Shown one piece after another: positions 15,866 to 24,662 of a stretch of DNA of 64,000 nt (position 1 is its first letter; every line of letters begins with the position of its first letter). This stretch comes from Dokdonia donghaensis DSW-1 (GTDB lineage: Bacteria; Bacteroidota; Bacteroidia; Flavobacteriales; Flavobacteriaceae). The stretch is taken from the NCBI RefSeq assembly GCF_001653755.1, contig NZ_CP015125.1, positions 3,047,501-3,111,500 of the forward strand, given 5' to 3'. The notes below the pieces were generated by a model. That model was not told the origin of the DNA, ran no database searches, and worked only from the letters and a program-made list of their open reading frames with translations. Both the position numbers and the translations under genes were made by a program.

Positions 15866-16831
15866 TTGAACATAACTCAGCAAATCATTGCTAGCGCACA
15901 GAAAACCATTAACATTGAGCAGGCTGCCATTGCAAATCTATCGTCACTTATAGATGAAGAATTTGCTCAAGCAGTGCAAGCTATTTACTCATCAAAGGGT
16001 AGAGTTGTTATTACAGGTATAGGTAAAAGCGCCATTATAGCTCAAAAAATAGTTGCAACACTTAACAGTACAGGTACTCCTGCACTATTTATGCACGCGG
16101 CAGATGCGATACACGGCGACCTAGGGAGTATACTTATAGATGATATTGTAATATGTATCTCAAAGAGCGGTACAACACCAGAGATTAAAGCCTTAGTCCC
16201 ACTTATTAAGAAAACCGAGAATACACTCATTGCAATTACTTCAAATAAAACATCATTTTTAGGCAATGAGGCAGACTATGTTTTGCACGCCTTTGTAAAA
16301 GAAGAGGCTTGCCCTAATAACCTTGCCCCTACTACAAGCACCACTGCACAGCTCGTTATAGGTGATGCAGTTGCTGTAGCATTACTAGACCTGAGAGGTT
16401 TTACAGAAAAAGACTTTGCAAAGTATCACCCAGGAGGTGCGTTAGGCAAGCGATTATATCTTACAGTACAAGATATATGTGCCACACATCAAAACCCTGC
16501 AGTAACACCAGATGCAAGCATTAAAGAGGTTATCGTTGAAATCTCTAAAAAAAGACTAGGTGTAACCGCCGTCGTTTTGAATGGGGTTATACAAGGAATA
16601 ATCACAGACGGAGACCTCCGTAGAATGCTTGCAAAAAACGACTCACTAGAAGGGCTTACAGCACAACAGATTATGAGCGAAAATCCAAAAACTGTAAATC
16701 ACACAGCTATGGCAATCGCTGCAAAAGATATTCTAGAAGAACATAACATAAGCCAGCTTCTGGTCGTAAAAGATGGTAACTATGCTGGCGTTGTACATAT
16801 ACACGACCTCATAAAAGAAGGAATCGCATAA
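15866..16831 (+). CDS. kdsD: arabinose-5-phosphate isomerase, KpsF/KdsD family
   Basis: Interconverts ribulose 5-phosphate and arabinose 5-phosphate for Kdo and lipopolysaccharide synthesis. 321 residues. The SIS domain comes first (TGIGKSAIIAQKIVATLNST, FMHAADAIHGDLGSI, CISKSGTTPE; about residues 45-120), followed by two CBS domains (about 205-320, GIITDGDLRRML). The start is TTG at 15866: an in-frame stop lies 15 bases upstream, there is no ATG or GTG before the conserved helix, and family members start at this point. Stop and tatC start share one base, so the two form an operon. Confidence 0.88.
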   Translation: MNITQQIIASAQKTINIEQAAIANLSSLIDEEFAQAVQAIYSSKGRVVITGIGKSAIIAQKIVATLNSTGTPALFMHAADAIHGDLGSILIDDIVICISKSGTTPEIKALVPLIKKTENTLIAITSNKTSFLGNEADYVLHAFVKEEACPNNLAPTTSTTAQLVIGDAVAVALLDLRGFTEKDFAKYHPGGALGKRLYLTVQDICATHQNPAVTPDASIKEVIVEISKKRLGVTAVVLNGVIQGIITDGDLRRMLAKNDSLEGLTAQQIMSENPKTVNHTAMAIAAKDILEEHNISQLLVVKDGNYAGVVHIHDLIKEGIA

Positions 16832-17670
16832 TGGCAAAAAAAGAAAAAAAACACCCTGATGAGATGTCCTTTCTGGATCATCTTGAAGAATTAAGATGGC
16901 ATTTAATAAGAGCAACACTAGCAGTAGTTATCATAGGTGTAGTCGCTTTTATTTTTAAGGGAACACTTTTTAAAATCATCTTTGGGCCACAAAGTCCTGA
17001 CTTTGTTTCTTACGACATACTCTGTGAGATATCACGCTTCTTTGGGGCCGAAAAAGGATGCATTGCAGATGGTGATATGGACTTTATTATACAGAGTAGA
17101 AAGGTTGCAGGACAGTTTAGCGCAGCTATATGGACCTCCATTATGGCGGGCGTTGTGATAGGTTTTCCATACATACTTTATGAATTTTGGAAATTTATCT
17201 CACCAGGCTTATATGAGAATGAGCGTAAATCTAGTAAGGGTTTTATAGTTGTTGCCTCATTGCTTTTCTTTATGGGAGCAGCATTTGGATACTTTGTAGT
17301 AGCACCACTTTCTATAAACTTTCTTGCCACTTTTAAAATATCTGAAGCCGTTCAAAATGAATTTGACATAGACTCATTTATAGGGCTTGTGCGTGCATCT
17401 GTACTAGCTTCTGGTTTTATATTTGAACTACCTATCATTATGTATTTTTTAACTAAAATAGGCCTAGTTACACCAGAATTTTTAAAGAAAAACAGAAAGT
17501 ATGCGCTTGTAATTGTATTAATTTTGGCGGCCATAATCACACCGCCAGATATATCAACACAAGTCATTGTTGCTATACCGATAATTATACTTTACGAGGT
17601 TAGTATTTTTATCTCAAGAGGTGTAATAACAAGAGAAAAACGCCGACTCAAAAAAGCCGGTCTCGCATAA
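16831..17670 (+). CDS. tatC: twin-arginine translocase subunit TatC
   Basis: Receptor subunit of the Tat export channel for folded proteins. 279 residues with six predicted membrane helices. The N-terminal motif SFLDHLEELRWHLIRA (residues 13-28) with its conserved Glu and Arg, and FPYILYEFWKFISPGLYENE in the second loop, identify it. A longer first periplasmic loop with two Cys (DILCEISRFFGAEKGCIADG) is present, as in other Bacteroidota. TatA is not in this window. A likely client is the nucleotidase at 57662. Confidence 0.96.
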   Translation: MAKKEKKHPDEMSFLDHLEELRWHLIRATLAVVIIGVVAFIFKGTLFKIIFGPQSPDFVSYDILCEISRFFGAEKGCIADGDMDFIIQSRKVAGQFSAAIWTSIMAGVVIGFPYILYEFWKFISPGLYENERKSSKGFIVVASLLFFMGAAFGYFVVAPLSINFLATFKISEAVQNEFDIDSFIGLVRASVLASGFIFELPIIMYFLTKIGLVTPEFLKKNRKYALVIVLILAAIITPPDISTQVIVAIPIIILYEVSIFISRGVITREKRRLKKAGLA

Positions 17671-17707
17671 GAAACAGGCAAAAATTATTAATAATTAATC
17701 GTTGTAC

Positions 17708-17721
17708 GCTTTCGCGAAAGC
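17708..17721. repeat. dispersed palindrome core, intergenic (tatC/AhpD-like)
   Basis: Perfect core with a 20-base palindrome at 17705-17724, 20 bases before the next start codon. Confidence 0.9.
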
Positions 17722-17740
17722 GTAAACCCCCACTTACATT

Positions 17741-18100
17741 ATGAGTAACAATATAATAGACGACTTTAATAGCTATCGTTCGAAAATGAATGATAAAATA
17801 CTCGCAGACAATAACAAAATTGTAAAGCGCATCTTTAACCTTGACACAAACGCTTTTACCGCGGGTGCTCTAGACAAAAAGACAAAAGAACTTTTAGGTC
17901 TTGTTGCCTCTACAGTCCTACGTTGTGATGACTGTGTAAAATATCACTTAGAGAGCTGCCACGACGAGGGCGTGACTAAAGAGGAGGTGATGGAAACACT
18001 TAGTATAGGTACTCTTGTAGGAGGAACTATAGTAATACCACACCTACGCCGTGCTTATGAGTACTGGGAAGCCCTAGATGAAAAGAAAGGAAATCAATAA
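17741..18100 (+). CDS. carboxymuconolactone decarboxylase/AhpD-like protein
   Basis: 119 residues. The AhpD-type redox motif LRCDDCVKYHLESCHDEG (about residues 65-82; C-x-x-C with a His five residues beyond the first Cys group) lies in the all-helical CMD fold, followed by GVTKEEVMETLSIGTLVGG. Such proteins act in peroxide reduction or as thiol oxidoreductases; true lactone decarboxylases lack the CxxC, so a redox role is more likely. It follows tatC after a palindrome and is followed by an inverted repeat at 18119-18161. Confidence 0.85.
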   Translation: MSNNIIDDFNSYRSKMNDKILADNNKIVKRIFNLDTNAFTAGALDKKTKELLGLVASTVLRCDDCVKYHLESCHDEGVTKEEVMETLSIGTLVGGTIVIPHLRRAYEYWEALDEKKGNQ

Positions 18101-18118
18101 GCATTTCTTTTTTGTTAT

Positions 18119-18161
18119 AAAGATCTATAATGCTTGTTCTTAATGAGCGTTATAGATCTTT
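18119..18161 (+). terminator. strong inverted repeat after the AhpD-like gene
   Basis: AAAGATCTATAA and TTATAGATCTTT form a 12-base-pair stem around 19 bases. No long T-run follows, but its place 18 bases after a stop codon fits a transcription end. Confidence 0.5.
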
Positions 18162-18198
18162 AAAATAAAGGCTTAAACAATACGTATATTTGTTACAT

Positions 18199-18936
18199 AT
18201 GAAACTACGCGCAGAAAACTTAATGAAATCTTACAAAGGCCGAAAGGTTGTAAAGGGGATTTCTGTAGAAGTTAACCAAGGTGAAATTGTAGGTCTCTTA
18301 GGCCCTAATGGAGCCGGGAAGACTACGTCGTTTTATATGATAGTGGGTCTTGTAAAGCCTAATGGCGGTAATATATACCTAGACCAGCAAGATATTACTA
18401 AATACCCTATGTATAAAAGGGCGCAAAACGGTATAGGCTACCTAGCGCAAGAAGCTTCTGTTTTTAGAAAACTGAGTATAGAAGATAATATATTAAGCGT
18501 TTTACAGCTTACTAAACTGTCTAAAAAAGAGCAACTTCACAAGATGGAGGAGCTTATAGAAGAGTTTAGCTTAGGGCATATACGTAAAAGCCGTGGTGAC
18601 CTTTTATCTGGTGGAGAGCGTAGACGTACAGAAATTGCTAGAGCTCTTGCTACCTCACCATCTTTTATATTACTAGATGAGCCCTTTGCCGGTGTAGACC
18701 CGGTTGCTGTAGAAGATATACAGCGCATCGTTGCACAGCTCAAAAATAAAAACATAGGCATCCTTATCACAGATCACAATGTGCAAGAAACGCTGGCTAT
18801 CACAGACCGCACTTACCTAATGTTTGAAGGAAGTATACTCAAACACGGAGAGCCAGAAGAACTCGCAGCAGATGAGATGGTGAGAAAAGTCTATCTAGGT
18901 CAGAACTTTGAACTAAGAAAAAAGAAGCTCTTTTAA
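18199..18936 (+). CDS. lptB: LPS export ABC transporter ATPase LptB
   Basis: ATPase that powers lipopolysaccharide extraction from the inner membrane. 245 residues from the ATG at 18199. Walker A GPNGAGKTT (about residues 35-43), Q-loop QEAS, signature LLSGGERRRTEIARAL, Walker B FILLDEPFAGVDP and the switch His in LITDHNVQETL. The LPS-specific family is indicated by GPNGAGKTTSFYMIVGLVKP and FRKLSIEDNI. An in-frame TTG at 18190 would add three residues; TATATTTG at 18185-18192 resembles a -7 element and would overlap that start, so I prefer the ATG. Other Lpt genes are not in this window. Confidence 0.95.
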   Translation: MKLRAENLMKSYKGRKVVKGISVEVNQGEIVGLLGPNGAGKTTSFYMIVGLVKPNGGNIYLDQQDITKYPMYKRAQNGIGYLAQEASVFRKLSIEDNILSVLQLTKLSKKEQLHKMEELIEEFSLGHIRKSRGDLLSGGERRRTEIARALATSPSFILLDEPFAGVDPVAVEDIQRIVAQLKNKNIGILITDHNVQETLAITDRTYLMFEGSILKHGEPEELAADEMVRKVYLGQNFELRKKKLF

Positions 18937-18988
18937 TTAAAGCTTACATACAATCTTATAATTAAGATCACCCTCTATATATCTTGTT

Positions 18989-19837
18989 ATGAAATATACT
19001 TATACTCTCATACTTGTAGTCCTATTTTCTGTTTTTTGTAAAGCACAAACACCTATTCCTTCTCAAGAGCAAGATACTCTGGGTATCTTAAAACTTGCTT
19101 TTTACGACACAAAGGTGATGCTTAAAGGTATAGGCCACGCATACACAGGCCCTCTGCGATGGAAAAAAGATGACTTTATTGTGGCAGGAGCCATTGTAGG
19201 TGGTACTGCACTCCTCTACTTTGTAGATGATGATGTAGAAAACTACTTTATAGACAGAAGAGAAGATATCCCTACGGTACTTGATGAAGCTGGAGAGCGA
19301 CTAGGGAGCCCTCAAGTAGCTTATGGAATTACAGCTGGTACTTATCTTTTTGGGTTATTTACAAAAAATGAAAAAGTACGTCGTACTGGAGCTTTAATGA
19401 CCTCATCTGCAGTGACTGCTGGATTATTACAAACACTTCTTAAAGCATCAACAGGAAGAAGTAGACCTACTAATGGTCAAGGTAAATTTAGCTTTAATCC
19501 TTATAGTGGCGAGGCTGGTTTTAGAGCATTCCCTTCTGGTCACACCATTCTTTCTGTAACAATGGCTCACGCAGTAGCAAAGCAATTTGATAATGTTTGG
19601 GTAAAAGTTGGTATTTATGCTATAGGCTCCATAGCTCCTTTACAAAGGTTATGGGGTGGAGCGCACTGGCTTACAGACGTAGCACTTAGTGCTGCACTTA
19701 GTATTGTGATAGTAGATTCTATAGACAACTATATGAACAAGGCAAATGTATATCCCGACGGCTCTAAAAAAAACAATAGCATTTCTTGGAAATTTAATGT
19801 AGGCTTAGGTCGCGCCGGGCTTACTGGTACTTTCTAG
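18989..19837 (+). CDS. PAP2-family membrane phosphatase with signal peptide
   Basis: 282 residues. A signal peptide ends near residue 19 (VVLFSVFCKAQT). The acid phosphatase motifs are complete: KASTGRSRP (K-x6-RP, about residue 150), PSGHT (about 183) and RLWGGAHWLTD (R-x5-H-x3-D, about 223). Substrate could be lipid A, undecaprenyl diphosphate or phosphatidic acid; the sequence does not decide. It is 52 bases downstream of lptB on the same strand, which would suit a role in the envelope. Confidence 0.88.
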   Translation: MKYTYTLILVVLFSVFCKAQTPIPSQEQDTLGILKLAFYDTKVMLKGIGHAYTGPLRWKKDDFIVAGAIVGGTALLYFVDDDVENYFIDRREDIPTVLDEAGERLGSPQVAYGITAGTYLFGLFTKNEKVRRTGALMTSSAVTAGLLQTLLKASTGRSRPTNGQGKFSFNPYSGEAGFRAFPSGHTILSVTMAHAVAKQFDNVWVKVGIYAIGSIAPLQRLWGGAHWLTDVALSAALSIVIVDSIDNYMNKANVYPDGSKKNNSISWKFNVGLGRAGLTGTF

Positions 19838-19838
19838 A

Positions 19839-20216
19839 TTAATTTACTGGTAAAGTTTCTTGTTTCTGTGCTTTTATAGTAAGCACAAGCATTGCTACCC
19901 TGCTTATCACAAAACAAAACAACCCAAAAACGGTACATAATAATGCTACTTTGAGCCCTCCTGCCATCATAGGCTGTGAGATGTTCCCATTTCCCTCTAT
20001 AGCATCAAAGGCTGTAATAAGACCTATAGTAGACCCGAGAAGTCCCCACATAAGTGCAAAGAGACTGAGATGACCTATGAGCTCTAGTGTATTTCTTACA
20101 CGTTTTTTACCTACGAGTGCTAAAATAAATAAGACTACTACTGCAAGTAAAACAAGTAAAATAGGTACCATAAATAATGGCCCTCCTTCATTAATACGAT
20201 CGATAATTTGTGACAT
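19839..20216 (-). CDS. small MotA/TolQ/ExbB-like membrane protein
   Basis: 125 residues with three hydrophobic segments (about 14-35, 48-70 and 86-112). The central part GHLSLFALMWGLLGSTIGLITAFDAIEG and the following GGLKVALLCTVFGLFCFVIS correspond to the ion-conducting helices of the MotA/TolQ/ExbB family, where G-LLGT-G-I-AF is typical. It lacks the long cytoplasmic domain, and no ExbD/TolR partner gene is beside it. It converges on the PAP2 gene with only one base between stop codons. Function unknown. Confidence 0.7.
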   Translation of the reverse strand: MSQIIDRINEGGPLFMVPILLVLLAVVVLFILALVGKKRVRNTLELIGHLSLFALMWGLLGSTIGLITAFDAIEGNGNISQPMMAGGLKVALLCTVFGLFCFVISRVAMLVLTIKAQKQETLPVN

Positions 20217-20297
20217 AATATATAGTGTTAAAGGTTAAAAATAATTCTTTTAATGCTAGAGACGTATCATCTCTATATATATGTTTTCAGTTTTTAT

Positions 20298-20311
20298 GCT
20301 TTCGCGAAAGC
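20298..20311. repeat. dispersed palindrome core, intergenic
   Basis: Perfect GCTTTCGCGAAAGC, short form with weak flank symmetry, in the 124-base space between the hydrolase and the ExbB-like gene. Confidence 0.9.
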
Positions 20312-20340
20312 TAAAAAAGCTCCTATAGCTATCCTCTTTT

Positions 20341-21777
20341 TTAATCCTCAACTACTAACTCTGAATACTTGGCAGTTAACTTGTCAACATCAAATGTTCC
20401 TTGATCTTTTAAATGTTCATTAAAGAATCGTACAACGGTCTCTGAAGTTATTCTACTTGCTAGACTTTTATCTATGCTGCCGCTTTCGCTTAGTTTTGAA
20501 ATATTTATGATATATGGAATATCCATAAAACTTGCGTGACCTGAGTTTTGTAGCAAAAAACTAGTAAAATTTGCAATATTATCTTCTCGATAAACTTGAG
20601 TATTAATCTTAGGGTGATTGTCTGGCCAGTCTGAAGATAATAAAACAAATGGCTGCCTTAGAGTATCATTTATTACAGTACCCCATTGTACTCCATCTAT
20701 ATTAAACCCTGCTTTAATTTTAATACTATTTACCATTGCTTGCCCTATAGCTGCACCTCCTTGTGAATGACCGAAAACTCCAATATTGTTAAGATCAATA
20801 TGATTAGATAAAAATGATTTTGCATTCCATACTTCAAGCTCATTAACAACTACCTTTACATCTATAGCCCATCGTTGAGTGATTTCTGAAGCATAATAGT
20901 TTAACACCAATCTTTCTGCTACGGCACGTTTTTCTACTTTTGTGGTTGCTTTGAGAAAATCTTGAGAGCTAGTCCAGGCGAGATCTGTCATTTCTTGATT
21001 AAGTTTTTGACTATCATATTCGGCATTAAAATATGCTATACGTCCATCCGGAAATAATGAACCCATACTCTCATAGGTGTGATTGATTACTAAAACAATA
21101 TATCCGTGACTTACGATATCTTCAATAATAGCAGAATATCCCGTTGCATTAGAATACTGACCGTGTGAAAATATTAATACAGGAAACTCACCTGGTGCAA
21201 CTTGTGCATCTTTAAACGTATGTGTTTCAATTAAGTCTAAATAATTAAAAGACGTTATGGGTAAGCCATATTTTAATGCAAACCCCTGTCTATCTGCCTG
21301 ATTTAAATAAGGCTCTCTACTTTCCTCTTCTGGCGCTGCAGGAAACCAAGCTTTTATCATTAATTCTCTTGTATCATTAGGGTCTTCGGTAATGATTTCA
21401 TCAAGATCAGTCTTGAAATAAATATCTTGAGCTCCCACTTCATACACCCCGGTAGGCTCCGGCAATGTAAAGACTGGGAAGATATATGGTAAAACCCAGG
21501 CAAGGCTCAAGGATAAAAACAAAAAAAGTCCCACCACTATTTTCTTAAATAAACTGCCCCTAAAAAAGACTTTTCCAAAACATAGTAATAGCATACTAAT
21601 AAGGAGTATAAAATATGCCGGAATCATTTGCCAGCGATAGCCTTCTAAAATAATTTGCAACAAAGTCACTACTAGAATTGAAATTATTAAGATTTTCTTA
21701 TTCAAACCTCTCACACGTGTTATCACAAGCGGTAGCACTGTTATCATTACTAGTATTAAAATTTCTAAAATTCTCAT
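20341..21777 (-). CDS. alpha/beta hydrolase, PAF-acetylhydrolase-like, membrane anchored
   Basis: 478 residues. Four hydrophobic helices fill residues 1-105, followed by an extracytoplasmic alpha/beta hydrolase. The nucleophile elbow GVFGHSQGGAA (G-x-S-x-G, Ser about residue 335) is followed by an Asp region (FVLLSSDWPDNHP) and a His in LLQNSGHASFMDIP, giving a plausible triad. FPVLIFSHGQYSNATGYSAI is the oxyanion region seen in platelet-activating-factor acetylhydrolase-like esterases. Substrate unknown. It is divergent from the LytS-type kinase; the 218 bases between them show no clear operator. Confidence 0.8.
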   Translation of the reverse strand: MRILEILILVMITVLPLVITRVRGLNKKILIISILVVTLLQIILEGYRWQMIPAYFILLISMLLLCFGKVFFRGSLFKKIVVGLFLFLSLSLAWVLPYIFPVFTLPEPTGVYEVGAQDIYFKTDLDEIITEDPNDTRELMIKAWFPAAPEEESREPYLNQADRQGFALKYGLPITSFNYLDLIETHTFKDAQVAPGEFPVLIFSHGQYSNATGYSAIIEDIVSHGYIVLVINHTYESMGSLFPDGRIAYFNAEYDSQKLNQEMTDLAWTSSQDFLKATTKVEKRAVAERLVLNYYASEITQRWAIDVKVVVNELEVWNAKSFLSNHIDLNNIGVFGHSQGGAAIGQAMVNSIKIKAGFNIDGVQWGTVINDTLRQPFVLLSSDWPDNHPKINTQVYREDNIANFTSFLLQNSGHASFMDIPYIINISKLSESGSIDKSLASRITSETVVRFFNEHLKDQGTFDVDKLTAKYSELVVED

Positions 21778-21995
21778 AGTTATTTAAATTAATCTATTTC
21801 AAAAGCTCAGCGTAAATGTAAAATCTTTAATGTCGCGTGATAATTTAAATCGACAAGCAACTATATTTAAAGGTGTTTCCACCGGACTATCTGTATAAAA
21901 TGCAAAAACACAACACAATCTGTCATATATATTTATAAAAGCGTTATTCATCTCAAAATAAATAAGGGCTACCATTTTTTTGTCATCTTTGTGAG

Positions 21996-23048
21996 ATGCT
22001 TGCATCATTGCTTAAAAAAACCATTTACTTACCTATACATATTATACTATGGGTATTAGTATGGTTATTTTACATTTATTTCTTTAGCTATGCGGCAGAT
22101 AATGATCAGTTTGTCATACACTTTGCAACTAGTCTCTTACCTATTACTATCGTAGCGACCTACATTATTGCTTATTACCTGATACCGCATTTTCTTCTCA
22201 AAAAGAGATATATTGTTTTTACTACATACCTATTATATACTGTAGTAGGCTCACTGTTTTTAATAATTATCATCACCTTCATAAACTTTATCTTCTTGTC
22301 TAATTATGATATGAAGCAAATGCCCTTGCTCACACGCAACTTTGTTTTTGTTTTTATACTCGTGTACCTCGTGGCTGGATTAGTCTCACTGGCACAGCTA
22401 CTCAAATACAACTACAAGGCATTACATCGCAATAGTGTATTAGAAAATAAAATACTAGAAGGGCAATTACTACTTAAAGAAAAGGAACTCCATTACCTTA
22501 AAGAGCAAATACACCCACACTTTTTATTTAACACACTTAATACGATTTATGGAGCGGCCCTAAAAGAATCTAAGCACACTCCTGACCTGATTCTTAAATT
22601 ATCTAATTTACTAGACTACTCGCTTAATCAAATAAAGAAAAAGACCGTTGCCATATCTGAAGAGACTGGATATATAGACTCCTATATAGGTCTAGAGCAA
22701 GTGCGCTTTAGAGACTCTCTAAGTGTCACCTTTACAAAAAACATACAGCGAGATATTCAAGTCCCACCTATGTTATTTATCGCGTTTGTAGAAAATGCTT
22801 TTAAACACGGAGGACCTATAGATGAGTTCCTTATTATAAACATACATCTTGAGGTGGTAGATAAGCGATTACATTTTACCATAAAAAATACAGTAAAAGC
22901 TACTCAAAACAACACGCTTAATCACGGTCTTGGTCTTAAAAACAGTAAAAAAAGACTTGATGTGCTTTACCCACAGAAATACACACTCACGAGTGAGTTA
23001 AAAGACAACTGGTTTTACCTAAATGTAAACATTAGATTAGATCAATGA
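21996..23048 (+). CDS. LytS/YehU-type sensor histidine kinase
   Basis: 350 residues. Four membrane helices fill residues 8-140. The His_kinase domain has the phospho-acceptor in HPHFLFNTLNTIYGAAL (about residue 177), and a degenerate ATPase with ENAFKHGGPI and GLGLKNSKKRLDVLY. The stop overlaps the start of the LytTR regulator by four bases, so the two form a two-component pair. The signal is unknown; family members often respond to pyruvate, peptides or envelope state. Confidence 0.92.
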   Translation: MLASLLKKTIYLPIHIILWVLVWLFYIYFFSYAADNDQFVIHFATSLLPITIVATYIIAYYLIPHFLLKKRYIVFTTYLLYTVVGSLFLIIIITFINFIFLSNYDMKQMPLLTRNFVFVFILVYLVAGLVSLAQLLKYNYKALHRNSVLENKILEGQLLLKEKELHYLKEQIHPHFLFNTLNTIYGAALKESKHTPDLILKLSNLLDYSLNQIKKKTVAISEETGYIDSYIGLEQVRFRDSLSVTFTKNIQRDIQVPPMLFIAFVENAFKHGGPIDEFLIINIHLEVVDKRLHFTIKNTVKATQNNTLNHGLGLKNSKKRLDVLYPQKYTLTSELKDNWFYLNVNIRLDQ

Positions 23049-23743
23049 GAACGTACAATGCAATCATAATAGACGACGAGCCTATGGCACGTGAAATTTT
23101 AGAAAGTCACCTTTCAAAAATTGAACAAATAAGCGTGGTAGCCTCTTGTAAAAATGCCGCACAGGGTTTTAGCACTCTAAGTGCTCACGATGTAGACCTT
23201 GTGTTTCTAGACATAAATATGCCAGAGGTGACAGGTCTTATGTTTGCCAGAGCAATACAAGGTAATACTAAGATTATTTTCACCACCGCTTACCGTGAGT
23301 ATGCCATAGATGGATTTGATCTTCAAGCAGTAGACTACCTACTTAAACCTATCTCACTAGAAAGATTGATGAAGGCCCTACAAAAATTTTATAACGAAGT
23401 AGAAAAACCAGCACAAAAAACCATTACAGATACCTTTACCTTTTTTAGATCTGACCGTAAAATGGTGAAAGTAGACTTCAACAGTATTCTCTATATAGAG
23501 AGTCTAGGTGACTACCTAAAAATTCACACGAACGATGAGATTATTGTTACCCGAGAGACATTATCATCTGCTATAGAAAAATTGCCCATAAAACAATTCT
23601 TAAGAACCCATCGCTCATACATAGTGGCTGTGCAAAAAATAGATAGCTACACAAATGAGCACATCACTATAGATAAAACCGTTATCCCTATAAGTAGAAG
23701 CTATCGAGATACAACGCTTCAGTCATTAAGTTCTATAAAATAA
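23045..23743 (+). CDS. LytTR-type response regulator
   Basis: 232 residues. The receiver domain has the acidic pair DDEP near the start and the phosphorylated Asp in LVFLDINMPEVTG (about residue 57), Thr in IIFTTAYREYAIDGF and Lys in DYLLKPIS. The LytTR DNA-binding domain occupies the last 100 residues (ILYIESLGDYLKIHT, FLRTHRSYIV). It is cotranscribed with the kinase before it. Confidence 0.95.
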   Translation: MRTYNAIIIDDEPMAREILESHLSKIEQISVVASCKNAAQGFSTLSAHDVDLVFLDINMPEVTGLMFARAIQGNTKIIFTTAYREYAIDGFDLQAVDYLLKPISLERLMKALQKFYNEVEKPAQKTITDTFTFFRSDRKMVKVDFNSILYIESLGDYLKIHTNDEIIVTRETLSSAIEKLPIKQFLRTHRSYIVAVQKIDSYTNEHITIDKTVIPISRSYRDTTLQSLSSIK

Positions 23744-23815
23744 CGCAGTTTATTGCGTACCTTTGCAAGCCTTTAAAAGTCTTAACGACTGAGGTAAAAA
23801 TAATGTGTTGATTAC

Positions 23816-23829
23816 GCTTTCGCGAAAGC
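23816..23829. repeat. dispersed palindrome core, intergenic (upstream of folE)
   Basis: Perfect core, 22-base palindrome at 23812-23833, between a possible -7 element TACCTTTG (23758-23765) and the folE start, so it would be in the folE leader RNA. Confidence 0.9.
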
Positions 23830-23863
23830 GTAAAAGACCCCATTAAAAGGAGTACCGCATACT

Positions 23864-24547
23864 ATGAAAACAGAATTAGAAAGACAATTAGATCAAATTG
23901 AAGCAATAGGTGATGACCACATAGGGACCAGTGCGGTTACCCCATTGCGCGCAGATGCTTTTGAAATGAGCAATGCAGATAAACTTGTAAGCATCCAGAA
24001 AGACGTCGCTCACATTATGGAAACCCTAGGGCTAGATATGACAGACGACAGCCTTAAAGGAACACCAAAACGTGTGGCAAAGATGTTTGTAAACGAGATA
24101 TTTTCTGGTTTACACCCTGATAATAAGCCTAATGTTTCAGTATTTGATAATAATTACAAATACGGAGAGATGCTAGTTGAAAAAAATATTACAGTATACT
24201 CTACTTGTGAGCATCACTTACTACCTATAGTAGGTCGTGCACACGTAGCATACATCTCAAACGGAACCGTGGTTGGGCTTAGTAAAATGAATCGCATTGT
24301 AGACTACTATGCAAAGCGTCCTCAAGTACAAGAGCGACTCACTATGCAAATCGTGCAAGAATTACAACGAGCTATGGGAACAGAAGATGTAGCCTGTGTT
24401 ATAGACGCAAAACATCTTTGTGTAAACAGCCGTGGTATACGTGATATAGAAAGTAGCACGGTAACTAGCGAGTTTGGTGGGAAGTTTAAAGAAGAAGCTA
24501 CACGTAGAGAATTTTTAGACTACATCAAGCTAGACACAGATTTTTAA
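23864..24547 (+). CDS. folE: GTP cyclohydrolase I
   Basis: First enzyme of tetrahydrofolate/pterin synthesis: GTP to dihydroneopterin triphosphate. 227 residues. Zinc and active-site residues are visible in STCEHHLLPIVGRAHVAY and in the Cys of AKHLCVNSRGIRD. The substrate stretch VGLSKMNRIVDYYAKRPQVQ is conserved. The N-terminal 30 residues form a variable tail. It is the only folate gene here and has its own terminator at 24578-24609. Confidence 0.97.
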   Translation: MKTELERQLDQIEAIGDDHIGTSAVTPLRADAFEMSNADKLVSIQKDVAHIMETLGLDMTDDSLKGTPKRVAKMFVNEIFSGLHPDNKPNVSVFDNNYKYGEMLVEKNITVYSTCEHHLLPIVGRAHVAYISNGTVVGLSKMNRIVDYYAKRPQVQERLTMQIVQELQRAMGTEDVACVIDAKHLCVNSRGIRDIESSTVTSEFGGKFKEEATRREFLDYIKLDTDF

Positions 24548-24577
24548 GAAGCTATAGCTTGCTTATACATACCTATA

Positions 24578-24609
24578 AAAAAGCGGTTTCTTTTTAGTGA
24601 CCGCTTTTT
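24578..24609 (+). terminator. rho-independent terminator of folE
   Basis: AAAAAGCGGT, 12-base loop, ACCGCTTTTT, 31 bases after the folE stop codon. Confidence 0.85.
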
Positions 24610-24638
24610 GAGTTTTACAATTAAGATATTTACCTTCG
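24608..24638 (+). promoter_or_regulatory. promoter of cysS
   Basis: TTG (24608-24610), 20 bases, TACCTTCG (24631-24638); one mismatch from TAnnTTTG. It starts in the T-run of the folE terminator, 25 bases before the cysS ATG. Confidence 0.5.
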
Positions 24639-24662
24639 TTACACACATAAATAGCACATAAA

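Noticed and set aside
21799..22008. 69-codon frame between the hydrolase and the LytS-type kinase
   Set aside because: It runs into the kinase start, has an unlikely composition and no recognisable features; I treat the region as a divergent promoter area.
23760..23860. folE leader as a pterin or tetrahydrofolate riboswitch
   Set aside because: The space holds the 22-base palindrome and one very small stem (AGTC/GACT), with no recognisable riboswitch core.
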